DNA of 64,000 nucleotides from Streptomyces sp. NBC_00287 (GTDB lineage Bacteria > Actinomycetota > Actinomycetes > Streptomycetales > Streptomycetaceae). Positions within the stretch are counted from its first letter, which is position 1; each line of letters begins with the position of its first letter. The notes beneath the pieces were generated by a model. That model worked only from the letters and a program-made list of their open reading frames with translations. It had not been told where the DNA came from and did not search any database. Location of the stretch: the NCBI RefSeq assembly GCF_036173105.1, contig NZ_CP108053.1, forward strand, positions 2,480,001 through 2,544,000. Reading direction: 5' to 3'. The position numbers and the translations under genes are program-made. Below, one piece after another: positions 47,421-56,952 of this stretch.

Positions 47421-48145
47421 GACGACACAGCCTCCAAGGCCTCTTCCAGGGTGAACGCCTTCGCGTACAGGGCCTTCCCGACGATGGAGCCCTCGACACC
47501 GAGGGGTACCAGCTCGGCGATGGCACGCAGGTCGTCCAGCGACGACACGCCGCCGGAAGCCACCACCGGGCGGTCGGTCGCGGCACACACATTGCGCAGC
47601 AGCTCCAGGTTGGGGCCCTGCAGCGTGCCGTCCTTGGCGATGTCCGTGACGACGTAGCGCGCGCAGCCCTCGCTGTTGAGGCGCTCCAGCGTCTCGTAGA
47701 GGTCGCCGCCGTCGCGGGTCCAGCCGCGGCCGCGGAGCGTGGTGCCCCGTACGTCCAGACCCACCGCGATCTTGTCGCCGTGCTCGGCGATGACCTTGGC
47801 GACCCACTCCGGGGTCTCCAGGGCGGCCGTGCCGAGGTTCACGCGTGTGCAGCCCGTGGCGAGCGCGGCGGCCAGGGAGGCGTCGTCGCGGATGCCGCCG
47901 GACAGCTCGACCTTGATGTCCATCGCCCCGGCGACCTCGGCGATCAGCTCGCGGTTGTCGCCGGTGCCGAAGGCGGCGTCCAGGTCGACCAGGTGCAGCC
48001 ACTCGGCGCCGGAGCGCTGCCAGGCGAGGGCGGCCTCCAGCGGGGAGCCGTACGAGGTCTCCGTGCCGGACTCGCCGTGCACCAGGCGGACCGCCTGGCC
48101 GTCACGGACGTCAACGGCCGGGAGGAGTTCGAGCTTCGAAGCCAT
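47417..48145 (-). CDS. priA: PriA, bifunctional HisA/TrpF isomerase
   Basis: A 242-residue (beta-alpha)8 barrel. [20 protein letters not shown] carries the N-terminal catalytic Asp, [10 protein letters not shown] a phosphate loop, and [14 protein letters not shown] the second catalytic Asp. In streptomycetes and mycobacteria this single enzyme isomerises both ProFAR (histidine) and PRA (tryptophan), explaining why no trpF occurs among the trp genes here. Its ATG overlaps the hisH stop by one base, and it overlaps ridA by four. Confidence 0.95.
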   Translation of the reverse strand: MASKLELLPAVDVRDGQAVRLVHGESGTETSYGSPLEAALAWQRSGAEWLHLVDLDAAFGTGDNRELIAEVAGAMDIKVELSGGIRDDASLAAALATGCTRVNLGTAALETPEWVAKVIAEHGDKIAVGLDVRGTTLRGRGWTRDGGDLYETLERLNSEGCARYVVTDIAKDGTLQGPNLELLRNVCAATDRPVVASGGVSSLDDLRAIAELVPLGVEGSIVGKALYAKAFTLEEALEAVSS

Positions 48146-48795
48146 CAGAGGGTTCCGATCCAGTTGTTCAGCAGCTGCGCTCCGGCGTCGCCGGACTTCT
48201 CGGGGTGGAACTGCGTGGCCCACAGGGCGCCGTTCTCCACGGCGGCCACGAAGGGCTTGCCGTGCGTCGACCAGGTGACGAGCGGTGCGCGCAGCGCCGG
48301 GTTCGCGGTCTCCAAGGTCCAGTCGTGGACGGCGTAGGAGTGCACGAAGTAGAAGCGGGCGTCCGTGTCCAGGCCGGCGAACAGCTCGGAGCCGACCGGG
48401 GCATCCACGGTGTTCCAGCCCATGTGGGGCACGATGTCGGCCTGGAGCGGCTCGACCGAGCCGGGCCACTCGTCGAGGCCCTCGGTCTCCACTCCGTGCT
48501 CGATGCCCCGCGCGAAGAGGATCTGCATACCGACGCAGATGCCCATCACCGGGCGCCCCCCGGACAGCCGGCGGTCGATGATCCAGTCGCCGCGGGCCTC
48601 CTTCAGGCCCTTCATACAGGCGGCGAACGCACCGACGCCGGGCACCAGCAGTCCGTCGGCGTTCATGGCCCTGTCGAAGTCACGCGTTATCTCGACCTCG
48701 GCGCCGGTGCGGGCGAGGGCGCGCTCGGCGGACCTCACATTGCCGAAGCCGTAGTCGAAGACGACGACCTTCTTCGAGGTTGCGCTCAATTCCAC
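48145..48795 (-). CDS. hisH: Imidazole glycerol phosphate synthase, glutamine amidotransferase subunit
   Basis: A 216-residue class I glutaminase. Nucleophile Cys87 in [11 protein letters not shown] and the His-Glu pair in QFHPEKSG are present. [11 protein letters not shown] at the N-terminus is diagnostic. GTG start chosen (MELSATSKK) with GGAGG just upstream. It overlaps the small membrane protein gene by ten bases. It passes ammonia to HisF. Confidence 0.96.
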   Translation of the reverse strand: MELSATSKKVVVFDYGFGNVRSAERALARTGAEVEITRDFDRAMNADGLLVPGVGAFAACMKGLKEARGDWIIDRRLSGGRPVMGICVGMQILFARGIEHGVETEGLDEWPGSVEPLQADIVPHMGWNTVDAPVGSELFAGLDTDARFYFVHSYAVHDWTLETANPALRAPLVTWSTHGKPFVAAVENGALWATQFHPEKSGDAGAQLLNNWIGTL

Positions 48796-48950
48796 ACCTC
48801 CAGCCTCATGACACCGGCGACGAGACACATCGCGGCGCCGACGGAGAGCAGGACGACGAGGTTCTTCGGCATCCCCTGCTTGACGAAGGAGTAGATACCG
48901 CCGACCAGGAAGAGACCGACGACGATCAGGACCGTGGAGAGGCCGTTCAC
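48786..48950 (-). CDS. Small two-helix membrane protein within the his operon
   Basis: A 54-residue protein with two hydrophobic helices ([20 protein letters not shown] and [19 protein letters not shown]) joined by the basic turn KQGMPKN. GTG start overlapping the hisB stop by four bases; its own stop lies inside the start of hisH. The double overlap and clear start make it a real gene. No family or function that I recognise beyond conservation in the streptomycete his operon. It might tether the histidine enzymes or act in transport; unproven. Confidence 0.72.
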   Translation of the reverse strand: MNGLSTVLIVVGLFLVGGIYSFVKQGMPKNLVVLLSVGAAMCLVAGVMRLEVWN

Positions 48951-49540
48951 AGCGCGCCCTTCGTCGACGGGAGGATGCCGGCCGCGCGCGGGTCGCGCTC
49001 GGAGGCGTAGCGCAGGGCCCGGGCCAGCGCCTTGAACTGGCACTCCACGATGTGGTGCGCGTTGCGCCCGTAGGGCACGTGCACGTGCAGCGCGATCTGC
49101 GCCTGGGCGACGAAGGACTCCAGGATGTGCCGGGTCATGGTGGTGTCGTACTCACCGATCATCGGCGCCATGTTCTCGGGCTCGGTGTGCACGAGGTACG
49201 GGCGGCCGGACAGGTCGACGGTCACCTGGGCGAGGGACTCGTCCAGCGGGACCGTGCAGTTGCCGAATCGATAAATCCCCACCTTGTCGCCGAGGGCCTG
49301 CTTGAAGGCGGCGCCCAGCGCGAGGGCGGTGTCCTCGATGGTGTGGTGCGAGTCGATGTGAAGGTCGCCCTCGGTCTTCACGGTCAGGTCGAACAGACCG
49401 TGCCGGCCGAGCTGGTCGAGCATGTGGTCGTAGAAGCCGACGCCTGTCGACACATCGACCTTGCCGGACCCGTCGAGATCGATCTCGACGAGCACCGAGG
49501 TCTCCTTCGTCACTCGCTCCACGCGTCCTACGCGGTTCAT
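48947..49540 (-). CDS. hisB: Imidazoleglycerol-phosphate dehydratase
   Basis: A 197-residue HisB. The manganese-binding [11 protein letters not shown] and [14 protein letters not shown], and the second repeat [16 protein letters not shown], are complete. It dehydrates IGP to imidazole acetol phosphate. It lacks the N-terminal phosphatase domain of the enterobacterial fusion, as usual in actinobacteria. It overlaps hisC by four bases. Confidence 0.97.
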   Translation of the reverse strand: MNRVGRVERVTKETSVLVEIDLDGSGKVDVSTGVGFYDHMLDQLGRHGLFDLTVKTEGDLHIDSHHTIEDTALALGAAFKQALGDKVGIYRFGNCTVPLDESLAQVTVDLSGRPYLVHTEPENMAPMIGEYDTTMTRHILESFVAQAQIALHVHVPYGRNAHHIVECQFKALARALRYASERDPRAAGILPSTKGAL

Positions 49541-50643
49541 GCGCTCTGCTCCTTCTTCAGTTCACGTACCGCGTCGAGGAACGCGTCGTTTTCGGCGGGG
49601 GTTCCCGCGGACACCCGCAGCCACCCGGGGATGCCGTTGTCCCGGACCAGCACACCCCGGTCGAGGATCTTCTGCCAGGTGGTGTGGGAGTCCTCGAACA
49701 GTCCGAACTGCACGAAGTTCGCGTCGGACTCCACCACCTCGTAGCCCAGGGCCCGCAGCTCGGAGACCAGCCGGTCCCGCTCGGCCTTCAGCTGCTCGAC
49801 ATAGCCGAGCAGCGTGTCGGTGTGCTCCAGGGCGGCCAGCGCGGTCGCCTGGGTGACGGCCGACAGGTGGTAGGGCAGCCGTACGAGCTGGACGGCGTCG
49901 ACGACGGCCGGGTGCGCGGCGAGATAGCCGAGGCGCAGGCCGGCCGCGCCGAAGGCCTTCGACATGGTGCGCGAGACGACGAGATTCGGCCGCCCTTCGA
50001 GCAGCGGCAGCAGCGAGTCGCCGTGGCTGAACTCGATGTACGCCTCGTCGACCACGACCATCGACGGCTTCGCCGCCTGCGCGGCCTCGTACAGCGCGAG
50101 GACCGTCTCGGGCGGGACCGCGTTGCCCGTGGGGTTGTTGGGGGTGGTGATGAAGACGACGTCCGGCCGGTTCTCGGCGATGGCCTGCTCGGCGGCGGCC
50201 AGGTCGATGGTGAAGTCCTCGTTGCGGGGACCGGAGATCCAGCCCGTGCCCGTGCCGCGCGAGATGAGGGCGTGCATCGAGTACGACGGCTCGAAGCCGA
50301 TGGCCGTACGGCCGGGTCCGCCGAAGGTCTGCAGCAGCTGCTGGATGACCTCGTTGGAGCCGTTGGCGGCCCACACATTGGCCAGGCCGACCTCGTAACC
50401 GGACGTGTCCGTCAGGTACTTGGCGAGCTGCGTCCGCAGTTCTACGGCGTCCCGGTCCGGGTAGCGGTTGAGGTTCCGGGCCGCCTCGCGCACCCGCTCG
50501 GCGATCCGCTCGACCAGCGGCTCGGGCAGCGGGTAGGGGTTCTCGTTCGTGTTCAGCCGTACGGGCACGTCCAACTGGGGCGCGCCGTAAGGGGACTTGC
50601 CGCGCAGCTCGTCCCGTACGGGGAGATCGTCGATGCCAGTCAC
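49537..50643 (-). CDS. hisC: Histidinol-phosphate aminotransferase
   Basis: A 368-residue fold-type I PLP aminotransferase. [37 protein letters not shown] and the PLP Lys in [17 protein letters not shown] are clear. It converts imidazole acetol phosphate to histidinol phosphate. Four-base overlaps with both hisB and hisD show tight coupling. Confidence 0.96.
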   Translation of the reverse strand: MTGIDDLPVRDELRGKSPYGAPQLDVPVRLNTNENPYPLPEPLVERIAERVREAARNLNRYPDRDAVELRTQLAKYLTDTSGYEVGLANVWAANGSNEVIQQLLQTFGGPGRTAIGFEPSYSMHALISRGTGTGWISGPRNEDFTIDLAAAEQAIAENRPDVVFITTPNNPTGNAVPPETVLALYEAAQAAKPSMVVVDEAYIEFSHGDSLLPLLEGRPNLVVSRTMSKAFGAAGLRLGYLAAHPAVVDAVQLVRLPYHLSAVTQATALAALEHTDTLLGYVEQLKAERDRLVSELRALGYEVVESDANFVQFGLFEDSHTTWQKILDRGVLVRDNGIPGWLRVSAGTPAENDAFLDAVRELKKEQSA

Positions 50644-51965
50644 TTGCCCTCAGGAACCTTCCAACCGAACCTTGCCTTGATCGCCGCGCCGTGCGCCGGC
50701 AGATCCTCCGCCTCCGCCAGCGTCACCACGTGATGCGCCACGTCCGCCAGCGCGTCCTTCGTGTAGTCGACGATGTGGATGCCGCGCAGGAAGGACTGGA
50801 CCGACAGGCCCGAGGAGTGGCAGGCGCAGCCGCCGGTGGGCAGGACGTGGTTGGACCCGGCGGCGTAGTCGCCGAGCGATACCGGAGCCCAGGGCCCGAT
50901 GAAGATCGCGCCGGCGTTGCGGACCCGGTCGGCCACCGCGGTCGCCTCGGCCGTCTGGATCTCCAGGTGCTCGGCGCCATACGCGTCAACGACCTTGAGG
51001 CCCTCGTCGACACCGTCGACCAGGACGATCGCGGACTGCTTGCCCTTCAGGGCCGGGACGATCCGGTCGTCGATGTGCTTGGTGGCCGCGACCTGCGGCT
51101 CCAGCTCCTTCTCCACCGCGTCCGCGAGCTCCACGGAGTCGGTGACGAGGACGGCGGCGGCCAGCGGGTCGTGCTCGGCCTGGCTGATCAGGTCGGAGGC
51201 GACGTGCACCGGGTCGGCGGTGGAATCGGCGAGGATCGCGATCTCGGTCGGGCCCGCCTCGGCGTCGATGCCGATCTTGCCGGTGAAGTAGCGCTTGGCG
51301 GCGGCGACCCAGATGTTGCCGGGCCCGGTGACCATGTTGGCGGGCGGGCAGGACTCGGTGCCGTACGCGAACATCGCGACGGCCGTGGCGCCACCGGCGG
51401 CGTACACCTCGTCGACGCCGAGCAGGGCGCAGGCGGCGAGGATCGTCGGGTGCGGGAGGCCGTCGAACTCGGCCTGGGCGGGCGAGGCGAGGGCGATCGA
51501 CTCGACGCCGGCCTCCTGTGCGGGCACGACGTTCATGATCACGGAGGACGGGTAGACGGACCGCCCGCCGGGCGCGTAGAGCCCGACCCGGTCCACGGGC
51601 ACCCACTTCTCGGTGACCGAGCCGCCGGGCACGACCTGGGTCGTGTGGGTCGTACGACGCTGCTCGCGGTGGACGAGACGGGCGCGGCGGATGGACTCCT
51701 CGAGGGCGGCGCGCACGGCCGGTTCGAGTTCGGCCAACGCGCGCGTGAGGGCCTCCGCGGGCACCCGCACCCGGTCGAGCCTCACCCCGTCGAACTTCTC
51801 CGCGAAGTCGATCAGCGCCGCGTCGCCACGATGATGCACGGCCTCGCAGATCGGACGCACCTTCTCCAGGGCGGCCGAGACGTCGAAGTCGGCTCGGGGC
51901 AGCAGGTCGCGCAGGGCGGGTCCCTCGGGAAGGGCGTCGCCGCGCAGATCGATTCGGGAGATCAC
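50640..51965 (-). CDS. hisD: Histidinol dehydrogenase
   Basis: A 441-residue zinc enzyme that oxidises histidinol to histidine with two NAD+. [56 protein letters not shown] and [12 protein letters not shown] are all intact. Start is GTG (MISRIDLRG). First gene of the his operon. The 160 bp upstream, shared with a divergent gene, show no obvious His-rich leader peptide or T-box. Confidence 0.96.
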   Translation of the reverse strand: MISRIDLRGDALPEGPALRDLLPRADFDVSAALEKVRPICEAVHHRGDAALIDFAEKFDGVRLDRVRVPAEALTRALAELEPAVRAALEESIRRARLVHREQRRTTHTTQVVPGGSVTEKWVPVDRVGLYAPGGRSVYPSSVIMNVVPAQEAGVESIALASPAQAEFDGLPHPTILAACALLGVDEVYAAGGATAVAMFAYGTESCPPANMVTGPGNIWVAAAKRYFTGKIGIDAEAGPTEIAILADSTADPVHVASDLISQAEHDPLAAAVLVTDSVELADAVEKELEPQVAATKHIDDRIVPALKGKQSAIVLVDGVDEGLKVVDAYGAEHLEIQTAEATAVADRVRNAGAIFIGPWAPVSLGDYAAGSNHVLPTGGCACHSSGLSVQSFLRGIHIVDYTKDALADVAHHVVTLAEAEDLPAHGAAIKARFGWKVPEGK

Positions 51966-52125
51966 GACGCCAATTCTCTCAGACCGGGATCGGGCGTCGT
52001 CCGCGCGTATCAATGGCTGATACAGAACATGGAAGATCGCGTTCACCGCTAGCGTTCCGTCCGTCACTGAGCGGGCATGAACGGTTGTACGAAACCCATG
52101 AGTAGCCGGGGAGGAAGGGAACACC

Positions 52126-53703
52126 GTGACCGAGGGGGCCGGCATCCGCGACGGAGAGCTGCCGGACGATCTGACCGCCGCCGAGGCCGGGATGTGGCAG
52201 GCCTTCCGCAACGGCAGCGTGTACGACCTGAGCAGCGGAGACACCGTCGTCGACGATCCGCACGGCGGGCATCCGTGGGGGCCCGAGCGGACCGTGCGGG
52301 CCCGCATCGTGTGCTGGCTGCTGCTCGACGGACCGCCCGCATTGGCCGGCCGGGTGTCGTCCCTGAAACTCGTCGGGGTGCAGATCAGCGGCTCCCTGGA
52401 CCTCGCGGGCGGCACGGTGGTGCCGTACGTCGAGATGCGCGGCTGCCGCTTCGAGCGGGACGTGCTGCTGCCGGAGGCCCGGTTCACCACCGTGCGGCTG
52501 GTGGACTGCTCGGTGCCGCGGCTCGAGGCGGCCCGGGTGCACACCGAGGGCGATCTACATCTGCCGCGCTGCCGCTTCCACAACGGCATCCGGCTCACCG
52601 ACGCCCAGATCGGCACCGATCTGCTGCTCAACCAGGCCATCGTGTACCGCGACCGCAGCGGCCGTTCCATCGCCGGGGACGGGATGACGGTCGGGCAGGA
52701 CCTCCAGGCCGAGCTGCTGGAGTCGCACGGCGAGCTGAGCCTGCGCAGCGCGAAGATCGGGGTCTCGCTGAGCCTGCGGGGCGCGCGGCTGGTCAACCCG
52801 TACACGCGGCTGGCGCTGAACGCCCCCCAGCTGACCGTGGAGCGCTCCCTGTACCTGACCCCGGCGGGCGTCGGGAACCCGCTGCTCAGCGGTACTACCC
52901 CGGCCCGCGGGACCCGGATCCAGCGGTTCGCGTGCGAGGGCGGGGTGCGGCTCGACGACGGGCGGTTCGGGGACGCGGTCGACATGGAGCGGGCCCGGTT
53001 CACCTTCACCGACGAGCAGGAGCTGTCGCTGCGCCGGATCCATACACCGGAACTGCGCTTCCTCGGGGAGCGGCCGGCGCGCGGCACGGTCGTGCTGTCG
53101 GGGGCGCGGATCGTCAACCTGATGGACCGCGCGGACGCCTGGCCGGGCCCCGGGCGGCTGCACATGGGCGGCTTCTCCTACGAGAACCTGGTGCCGCGCG
53201 GGCCGTTCCCGCTGGCCGAGCGGCTGGACTGGGTGGCCGCGGCGACCGCCGAGTACAACCCGGAGCCGTACGAACGGCTGGCCACGGTGCTGCGGGCGGG
53301 CGGTGAGGACGAGGACGCCCGTGAGGTGCTCCTCGCCAAGCAGCGCCGACGCCGCGAGAGCCTGCCCATCGCCGCCAAGTTCTTGGGGTACGTGCAGGAC
53401 TGGACGGTGGCCTACGGGTACCGGCCCGGCCGGGCCGCGGTGTGGATGGCGGTGCTGTGGGCGGCGGGCTCGGTGGCGTTCGCGCAGGCCGGTCATCCGC
53501 CGATCAAGCGGGGCGAGCATCCGGAGTGGAACCCGACGCTGTTCGCCCTGGACCTGCTGCTTCCGGTCATCGATCTGGGCCAGGTCGGGTTCTGGCAGAT
53601 GAAGGGCGGCTGGCAGTGGCTGGCCACGGCGATGATCCTGCTGGGCTGGATCCTGGCGACGACGGTGGCGGCGGGGGCGACCCGGCTGCTGCGCAGGAAC
53701 TGA
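52126..53703 (+). CDS. Membrane protein with right-handed beta-helix-like repeats
   Basis: A 525-residue protein. Residues about 75-380 are a run of short beta-strand repeats ([46 protein letters not shown]) resembling pentapeptide or bactofilin-like helices. A charged linker ([19 protein letters not shown]) follows, then two C-terminal transmembrane helices around a Pro/Gly-rich loop. Streptomyces homologues are often labelled oxidoreductase, but I see no cofactor motif. GTG start behind GGGGAGGAAGG. It is divergent from hisD. Function unknown; a membrane-bound scaffold is a guess. Confidence 0.7.
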   Translation: MTEGAGIRDGELPDDLTAAEAGMWQAFRNGSVYDLSSGDTVVDDPHGGHPWGPERTVRARIVCWLLLDGPPALAGRVSSLKLVGVQISGSLDLAGGTVVPYVEMRGCRFERDVLLPEARFTTVRLVDCSVPRLEAARVHTEGDLHLPRCRFHNGIRLTDAQIGTDLLLNQAIVYRDRSGRSIAGDGMTVGQDLQAELLESHGELSLRSAKIGVSLSLRGARLVNPYTRLALNAPQLTVERSLYLTPAGVGNPLLSGTTPARGTRIQRFACEGGVRLDDGRFGDAVDMERARFTFTDEQELSLRRIHTPELRFLGERPARGTVVLSGARIVNLMDRADAWPGPGRLHMGGFSYENLVPRGPFPLAERLDWVAAATAEYNPEPYERLATVLRAGGEDEDAREVLLAKQRRRRESLPIAAKFLGYVQDWTVAYGYRPGRAAVWMAVLWAAGSVAFAQAGHPPIKRGEHPEWNPTLFALDLLLPVIDLGQVGFWQMKGGWQWLATAMILLGWILATTVAAGATRLLRRN

Positions 53704-53803
53704 ACCTTTTTACCGGCCCTTGACCCATGGCCGTACAACTTTCCACCAGTTTCCCGGAGCCTCTGGCGCCGTTTCGACCAGCGGCTTTTCAATGGTTCAC
53801 ACC

Positions 53804-54805
53804 ATGGCTCTGCTGCTGCCGTTCATCCGCGGGCCGCGGATGACAAGGACCTCGTCCCCCGTCGCCGGTGCCCGCGCCGATGACGAGGTACTGCTGGACG
53901 TGCCCGACGCACGGCTGGGTCCCGCGCTGGTCGCGGCCGCGCAGGGCGACCACGGGCCGGCCGCCGCGCTCCTCGCCGCCACCCGCGCGGCCGGCGAGTG
54001 GGAACACCGCGACCGGTACACGGCCCGGCTCGCCGCCTTCGCCCAGGCCCGCCCCGAGTGGTTCGAAGCCTGGCGCGCAGCCGCCCCGCACGACCCCGAC
54101 GGCCTGATGGTCGACGCCCAGCTGAGGGTGGACCGCGCCTGGCGGTCACCGGCCCGGGCCGAGCTGCTGCGCGAGGTGAGCCCGCTGGTCACGGCCGCGG
54201 CACACGGCGACGACCGCGACCCGGTGCCCTGGCGGATCGCCCTGGACCACGCGCGCGGCGCGCAGACCGGACCGCGGTACGTCGAGGAGCTGTGGGAGGC
54301 GGCGATGCGCCGCGCCCCGCATCACTACGGCTGCCATGTGGCGGCCCTGCGCTATCTGGCGTCCTCCTGGCACGGCTCGCACCGCGAGTGCCTGGCCTTC
54401 GCCGACCGCGCCGCGCAGGACGCCCCGCCCGACTCCCTGGTGCAGGCGCTGCCGGCGCGGGCGGCGTTCGCGTATCTCACCGACGGCTGCGGCCCCGAGG
54501 TACCGCGGGCCCAGCTGGACGAGGCGGCGGACCGGGCGATGGAACTGTCGACAGGCCTCCCCCCGGCGGATCCATGGCCGGCGGAGATGCGCAACCTGCT
54601 GACCTACGTCCTGGTACGGCTGGACCGCCTGGCGGACGCCCTGGAGCAGGTGCGGCTGACCGGCCCGTACGCGACATCGTTCCCCTGGGACCGGTTCTCG
54701 GACGACCCGCTGGGCCACTGCCTGCGGGTACGGGACGAGCTCCGGGCCCCTTCCGGCCGTCCGATGACCGGGCACGCCGGACGCACACGCTCCGACGACC
54801 ATTAG
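53804..54805 (+). CDS. Conserved hypothetical protein with TPR-like helices
   Basis: A 333-residue soluble protein almost entirely of Ala-rich helical pairs (ARLGPALVAAAQGDHGPAAALLAATRAAGEWEHRDRY..., HYGCHVAALRYLASSWHGSHRECLAFADRAA). These resemble degenerate TPR/SEL1-like repeats. The stretch MALLLPFIRGPRM at the start seems conserved in streptomycetes, so the ATG there was chosen over one 84 bp upstream; no good ribosome site marks either. Eleven bases separate its stop from the Lon-domain protein gene, so they may be co-transcribed. Function unknown. Confidence 0.6.
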   Translation: MALLLPFIRGPRMTRTSSPVAGARADDEVLLDVPDARLGPALVAAAQGDHGPAAALLAATRAAGEWEHRDRYTARLAAFAQARPEWFEAWRAAAPHDPDGLMVDAQLRVDRAWRSPARAELLREVSPLVTAAAHGDDRDPVPWRIALDHARGAQTGPRYVEELWEAAMRRAPHHYGCHVAALRYLASSWHGSHRECLAFADRAAQDAPPDSLVQALPARAAFAYLTDGCGPEVPRAQLDEAADRAMELSTGLPPADPWPAEMRNLLTYVLVRLDRLADALEQVRLTGPYATSFPWDRFSDDPLGHCLRVRDELRAPSGRPMTGHAGRTRSDDH

Positions 54806-54816
54806 GCTCTTGCGTC

Positions 54817-55557
54817 GTGACCACCGTCCGGCTTCCGCTCTTTCCCCTGAACTCGGTGTTGTTCCCGGGGTTGGTGCTGCCTCTGAACATCTTCGAGGAG
54901 CGCTATCGCGCCATGATGCGCGATCTGTTGAAGACCCCCGACGAGGAACCGCGCCGGTTCGCCGTCGTGGCGATCCGCGACGGCCACGAGGTGGCACCGA
55001 CCGCGCCCGGCATGCCCGACCCCACGGCGTTGCCCCAGCGCGGGCCCGCGGCGGGCTTCGGCCCCGAGCCCGTCAAGTCCTTCCACTCGACGGCCTGTGT
55101 GGCGGACGCGGCGACGATCCGGGAGCGGGCGGACGGCACGTTCGAGGTACTGGCGACGGGTACGACGCGGGTACGGCTGCTGTCGGTGGACGCGACGGGC
55201 CCGTTCCTGACGGCGGAGCTGGAGGAGTTGCCGGAGGACCAGGGCGACGAGGCGGGCGCGCTGGCCGAAGGAGTGCTCCGCGCCTTCCGCCAGTACCAGA
55301 AGCGCCTGGCCGGGGCGAGGGAACGCTCGCTGGCGACGGGGGCGGACCTCCCCGACGAGCCGTCGGTGGTCTCCTACCTGGTGGCGGCGGCGATGATGCT
55401 CGACATCCCCACCAAGCAACGCCTGCTCCAGGCCCCCGACACGGCCTCCCGTCTGCGGGACGAGCTGAAACTCCTTCGCGCGGAGACGTCGATCATCCGT
55501 AGCCTGCCGTCGTTGCCGGCGGCGGACCTGACGCGTGCGCCGACGAGTCTGAACTGA
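54817..55557 (+). CDS. Lon N-terminal (LAN/PUA-like) domain protein
   Basis: A 246-residue protein with a substrate-binding domain like the N-terminus of Lon protease: LPLFPLNSVLFPGLVLPLNIFEERYRAM, RERADGTFEVLATGTTRVRLL and a helical C-terminal half (YLVAAAMMLDIPTKQRLLQ). No ATPase or protease domain. Such single-domain proteins are widespread in actinobacteria and resemble cereblon's Lon domain; function unknown. GTG start. It ends 8 bp before the YbaK gene. Confidence 0.86.
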   Translation: MTTVRLPLFPLNSVLFPGLVLPLNIFEERYRAMMRDLLKTPDEEPRRFAVVAIRDGHEVAPTAPGMPDPTALPQRGPAAGFGPEPVKSFHSTACVADAATIRERADGTFEVLATGTTRVRLLSVDATGPFLTAELEELPEDQGDEAGALAEGVLRAFRQYQKRLAGARERSLATGADLPDEPSVVSYLVAAAMMLDIPTKQRLLQAPDTASRLRDELKLLRAETSIIRSLPSLPAADLTRAPTSLN

Positions 55558-55565
55558 GGCGAGCG

Positions 55566-56057
55566 ATGGCGAAGAAGCGGCAGTCGGCGGGTACGCCGGC
55601 GACGGTGGCCCTGACCACAGCGGGCGTGACGTTCACGACCCATGCCTATGAACACGACCCGTCCCACCCGTCCTACGGCGAGGAGGCGACCGAGGCGATG
55701 GGCGTCTCCCCCGACCGGGTCTTCAAGACGCTGGTGGCGGAAGTGGACGGCAAGCTGACGGTGGCCGTGGTCCCGGTGGCGGGCCAACTGGACCTGAAGG
55801 CGCTGGCGACCGCGGTGGGCGGCAAGAAGGCGACGATGGCCGACCCCACCCTGGCGGAACGCACCACGGGCTACGTCCGGGGCGGCATCTCCCCCTTGGG
55901 CCAGCGCAAGAAGCTCCCCACGGTCCTGGACGCCTCAGCAACGACCCACGCCACGATCTGCGTCTCAGCGGGCCGCAGGGGCCTGGAGATCGAACTCTCC
56001 CCCAGCGACCTGGCAACCCTCACGTCGGCAACCCTGGCCCCCATCGGCCGCGTTTAG
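55566..56057 (+). CDS. ybaK: YbaK/EbsC-family Cys-tRNA(Pro) deacylase
   Basis: A 163-residue YbaK-domain protein. It edits Cys-tRNA(Pro) by hydrolysis, protecting translation from proline-to-cysteine errors. AMGVSPDRVFKTLVAEVDG with the catalytic Lys, VGGKKATMADP and GYVRGGISPLGQRKKLPT are the family signatures. Co-directional with the Lon-domain gene and probably the bL37 gene downstream. Confidence 0.9.
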   Translation: MAKKRQSAGTPATVALTTAGVTFTTHAYEHDPSHPSYGEEATEAMGVSPDRVFKTLVAEVDGKLTVAVVPVAGQLDLKALATAVGGKKATMADPTLAERTTGYVRGGISPLGQRKKLPTVLDASATTHATICVSAGRRGLEIELSPSDLATLTSATLAPIGRV

Positions 56058-56098
56058 CCCCTCGACGGACGCCCTCTCCTCGGTTAAGCAGAGAGGAC

Positions 56099-56173
56099 AT
56101 GTCGAAGAAAACGCGGAAACGCAAATGGCGCATGAAAAAGGGCCGAGCAAACCACGGCAGGCGCCCGGCGTAG
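56099..56173 (+). CDS. Ribosomal protein bL37 (24 residues)
   Basis: ATG behind AGAGAGGA encodes a 24-residue, very basic peptide MSKKTRKRKWRMKKGRANHG plus RRPA. Size, charge and the ANHG(K/R)RP ending match bL37, the small extra large-subunit protein first seen in mycobacterial ribosome structures. Its length puts it below most gene-finding limits. It lies 41 bp after the ybaK stop and just before a repeat fragment. Confidence 0.8.
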   Translation: MSKKTRKRKWRMKKGRANHGRRPA

Positions 56174-56188
56174 GGGATTCCTTCTCAT

Positions 56189-56214
56189 GGGACGGGTAGG
56201 GGCGGCGGGGGCGA
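56189..56214. repeat. Second copy (fragment) of the dispersed repeat
   Basis: 26 bp identical to 28398-28423, between the convergent bL37 and DUF2567 genes. Only the G-rich end of the element is present. Confidence 0.8.
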
Positions 56215-56225
56215 AGGAAAACGCG

Positions 56226-56918
56226 CTACGCCTGCGGCGCCCCGTACCCGTCCCGAGCCCGATCCTGCTGCTCATACGGATCCGGATCCCGAGGCCCGAA
56301 CAAGGCCGTCAACCCCAGATGCACCACAAGCGCCGCCACGGACCACACCAGCAACGCCCCCTTCGCATCAAGCTCCAACGGCGCCGAGAACGCGACCCCC
56401 TTACCCACATCCTTGGCATGCGCGATGACATCCTGCGCAGGCCCGAGCCACACCCCGACCCGCCAGGCCAGCAACGACCCCAACAGCCCCCCGACGGCCA
56501 GCGCGACCACCAACGGCACACCCCCACGCCGCCGGACCAGAAACACCCCGAGCGCACTCACCGCACCGAACGCCAGCGCCAACAACGTGAACGTCCCGTC
56601 GACGCCCACCGCCTGCTCCCCCTCGGTGTCCTTGAGATAGACGACCCAGCCCCCGTCGACCACGTCCCCCACCAACGGCACCCGAGGCGCCAGCCACCAC
56701 CACAGCACCCCGAGCAACGCCCCGGCCACCGCCACGGCCACCGTGATCACGGCGGCCTCCCGCACCTCGGTCTTCATCCCGGGCCCGTCCTCTTCGTGCG
56801 AGGAGGGCAGCCCGTACGCAAAAGGCCCGTGCCCGCCGTCAGGCACAGGCGGCTGCTGCCACGCACTGTTGGCAGAGTGGTCACGCGGCGGCGGTGGTGG
56901 AGTCAGCGGTGCGGTCAC
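56226..56918 (-). CDS. DUF2567 membrane protein
   Basis: A 230-residue protein. A Pro-rich cytoplasmic N-terminus (about 45 residues) precedes four hydrophobic helices. Conserved segments are LWWWLAPRVPLVGD, FLKDTEGEQAVGVDGTFTLL in variant form (VYLKDTEGEQAVGVDG) and WRVGVWLGP, which match DUF2567 of streptomycetes. Function unknown. The start is GTG, 34 bp downstream of the ABC permease stop. Moderate confidence in the family name. Confidence 0.75.
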   Translation of the reverse strand: MTAPLTPPPPPRDHSANSAWQQPPVPDGGHGPFAYGLPSSHEEDGPGMKTEVREAAVITVAVAVAGALLGVLWWWLAPRVPLVGDVVDGGWVVYLKDTEGEQAVGVDGTFTLLALAFGAVSALGVFLVRRRGGVPLVVALAVGGLLGSLLAWRVGVWLGPAQDVIAHAKDVGKGVAFSAPLELDAKGALLVWSVAALVVHLGLTALFGPRDPDPYEQQDRARDGYGAPQA

Positions 56919-56952
56919 CCTGACATCGTGCCAGGCCCGCCTGTGCGGCGCG

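Noticed and set aside
51966..52125. Possible His leader peptide or T-box before hisD
   Set aside because: No run of His codons and no T-box core sequence could be found.
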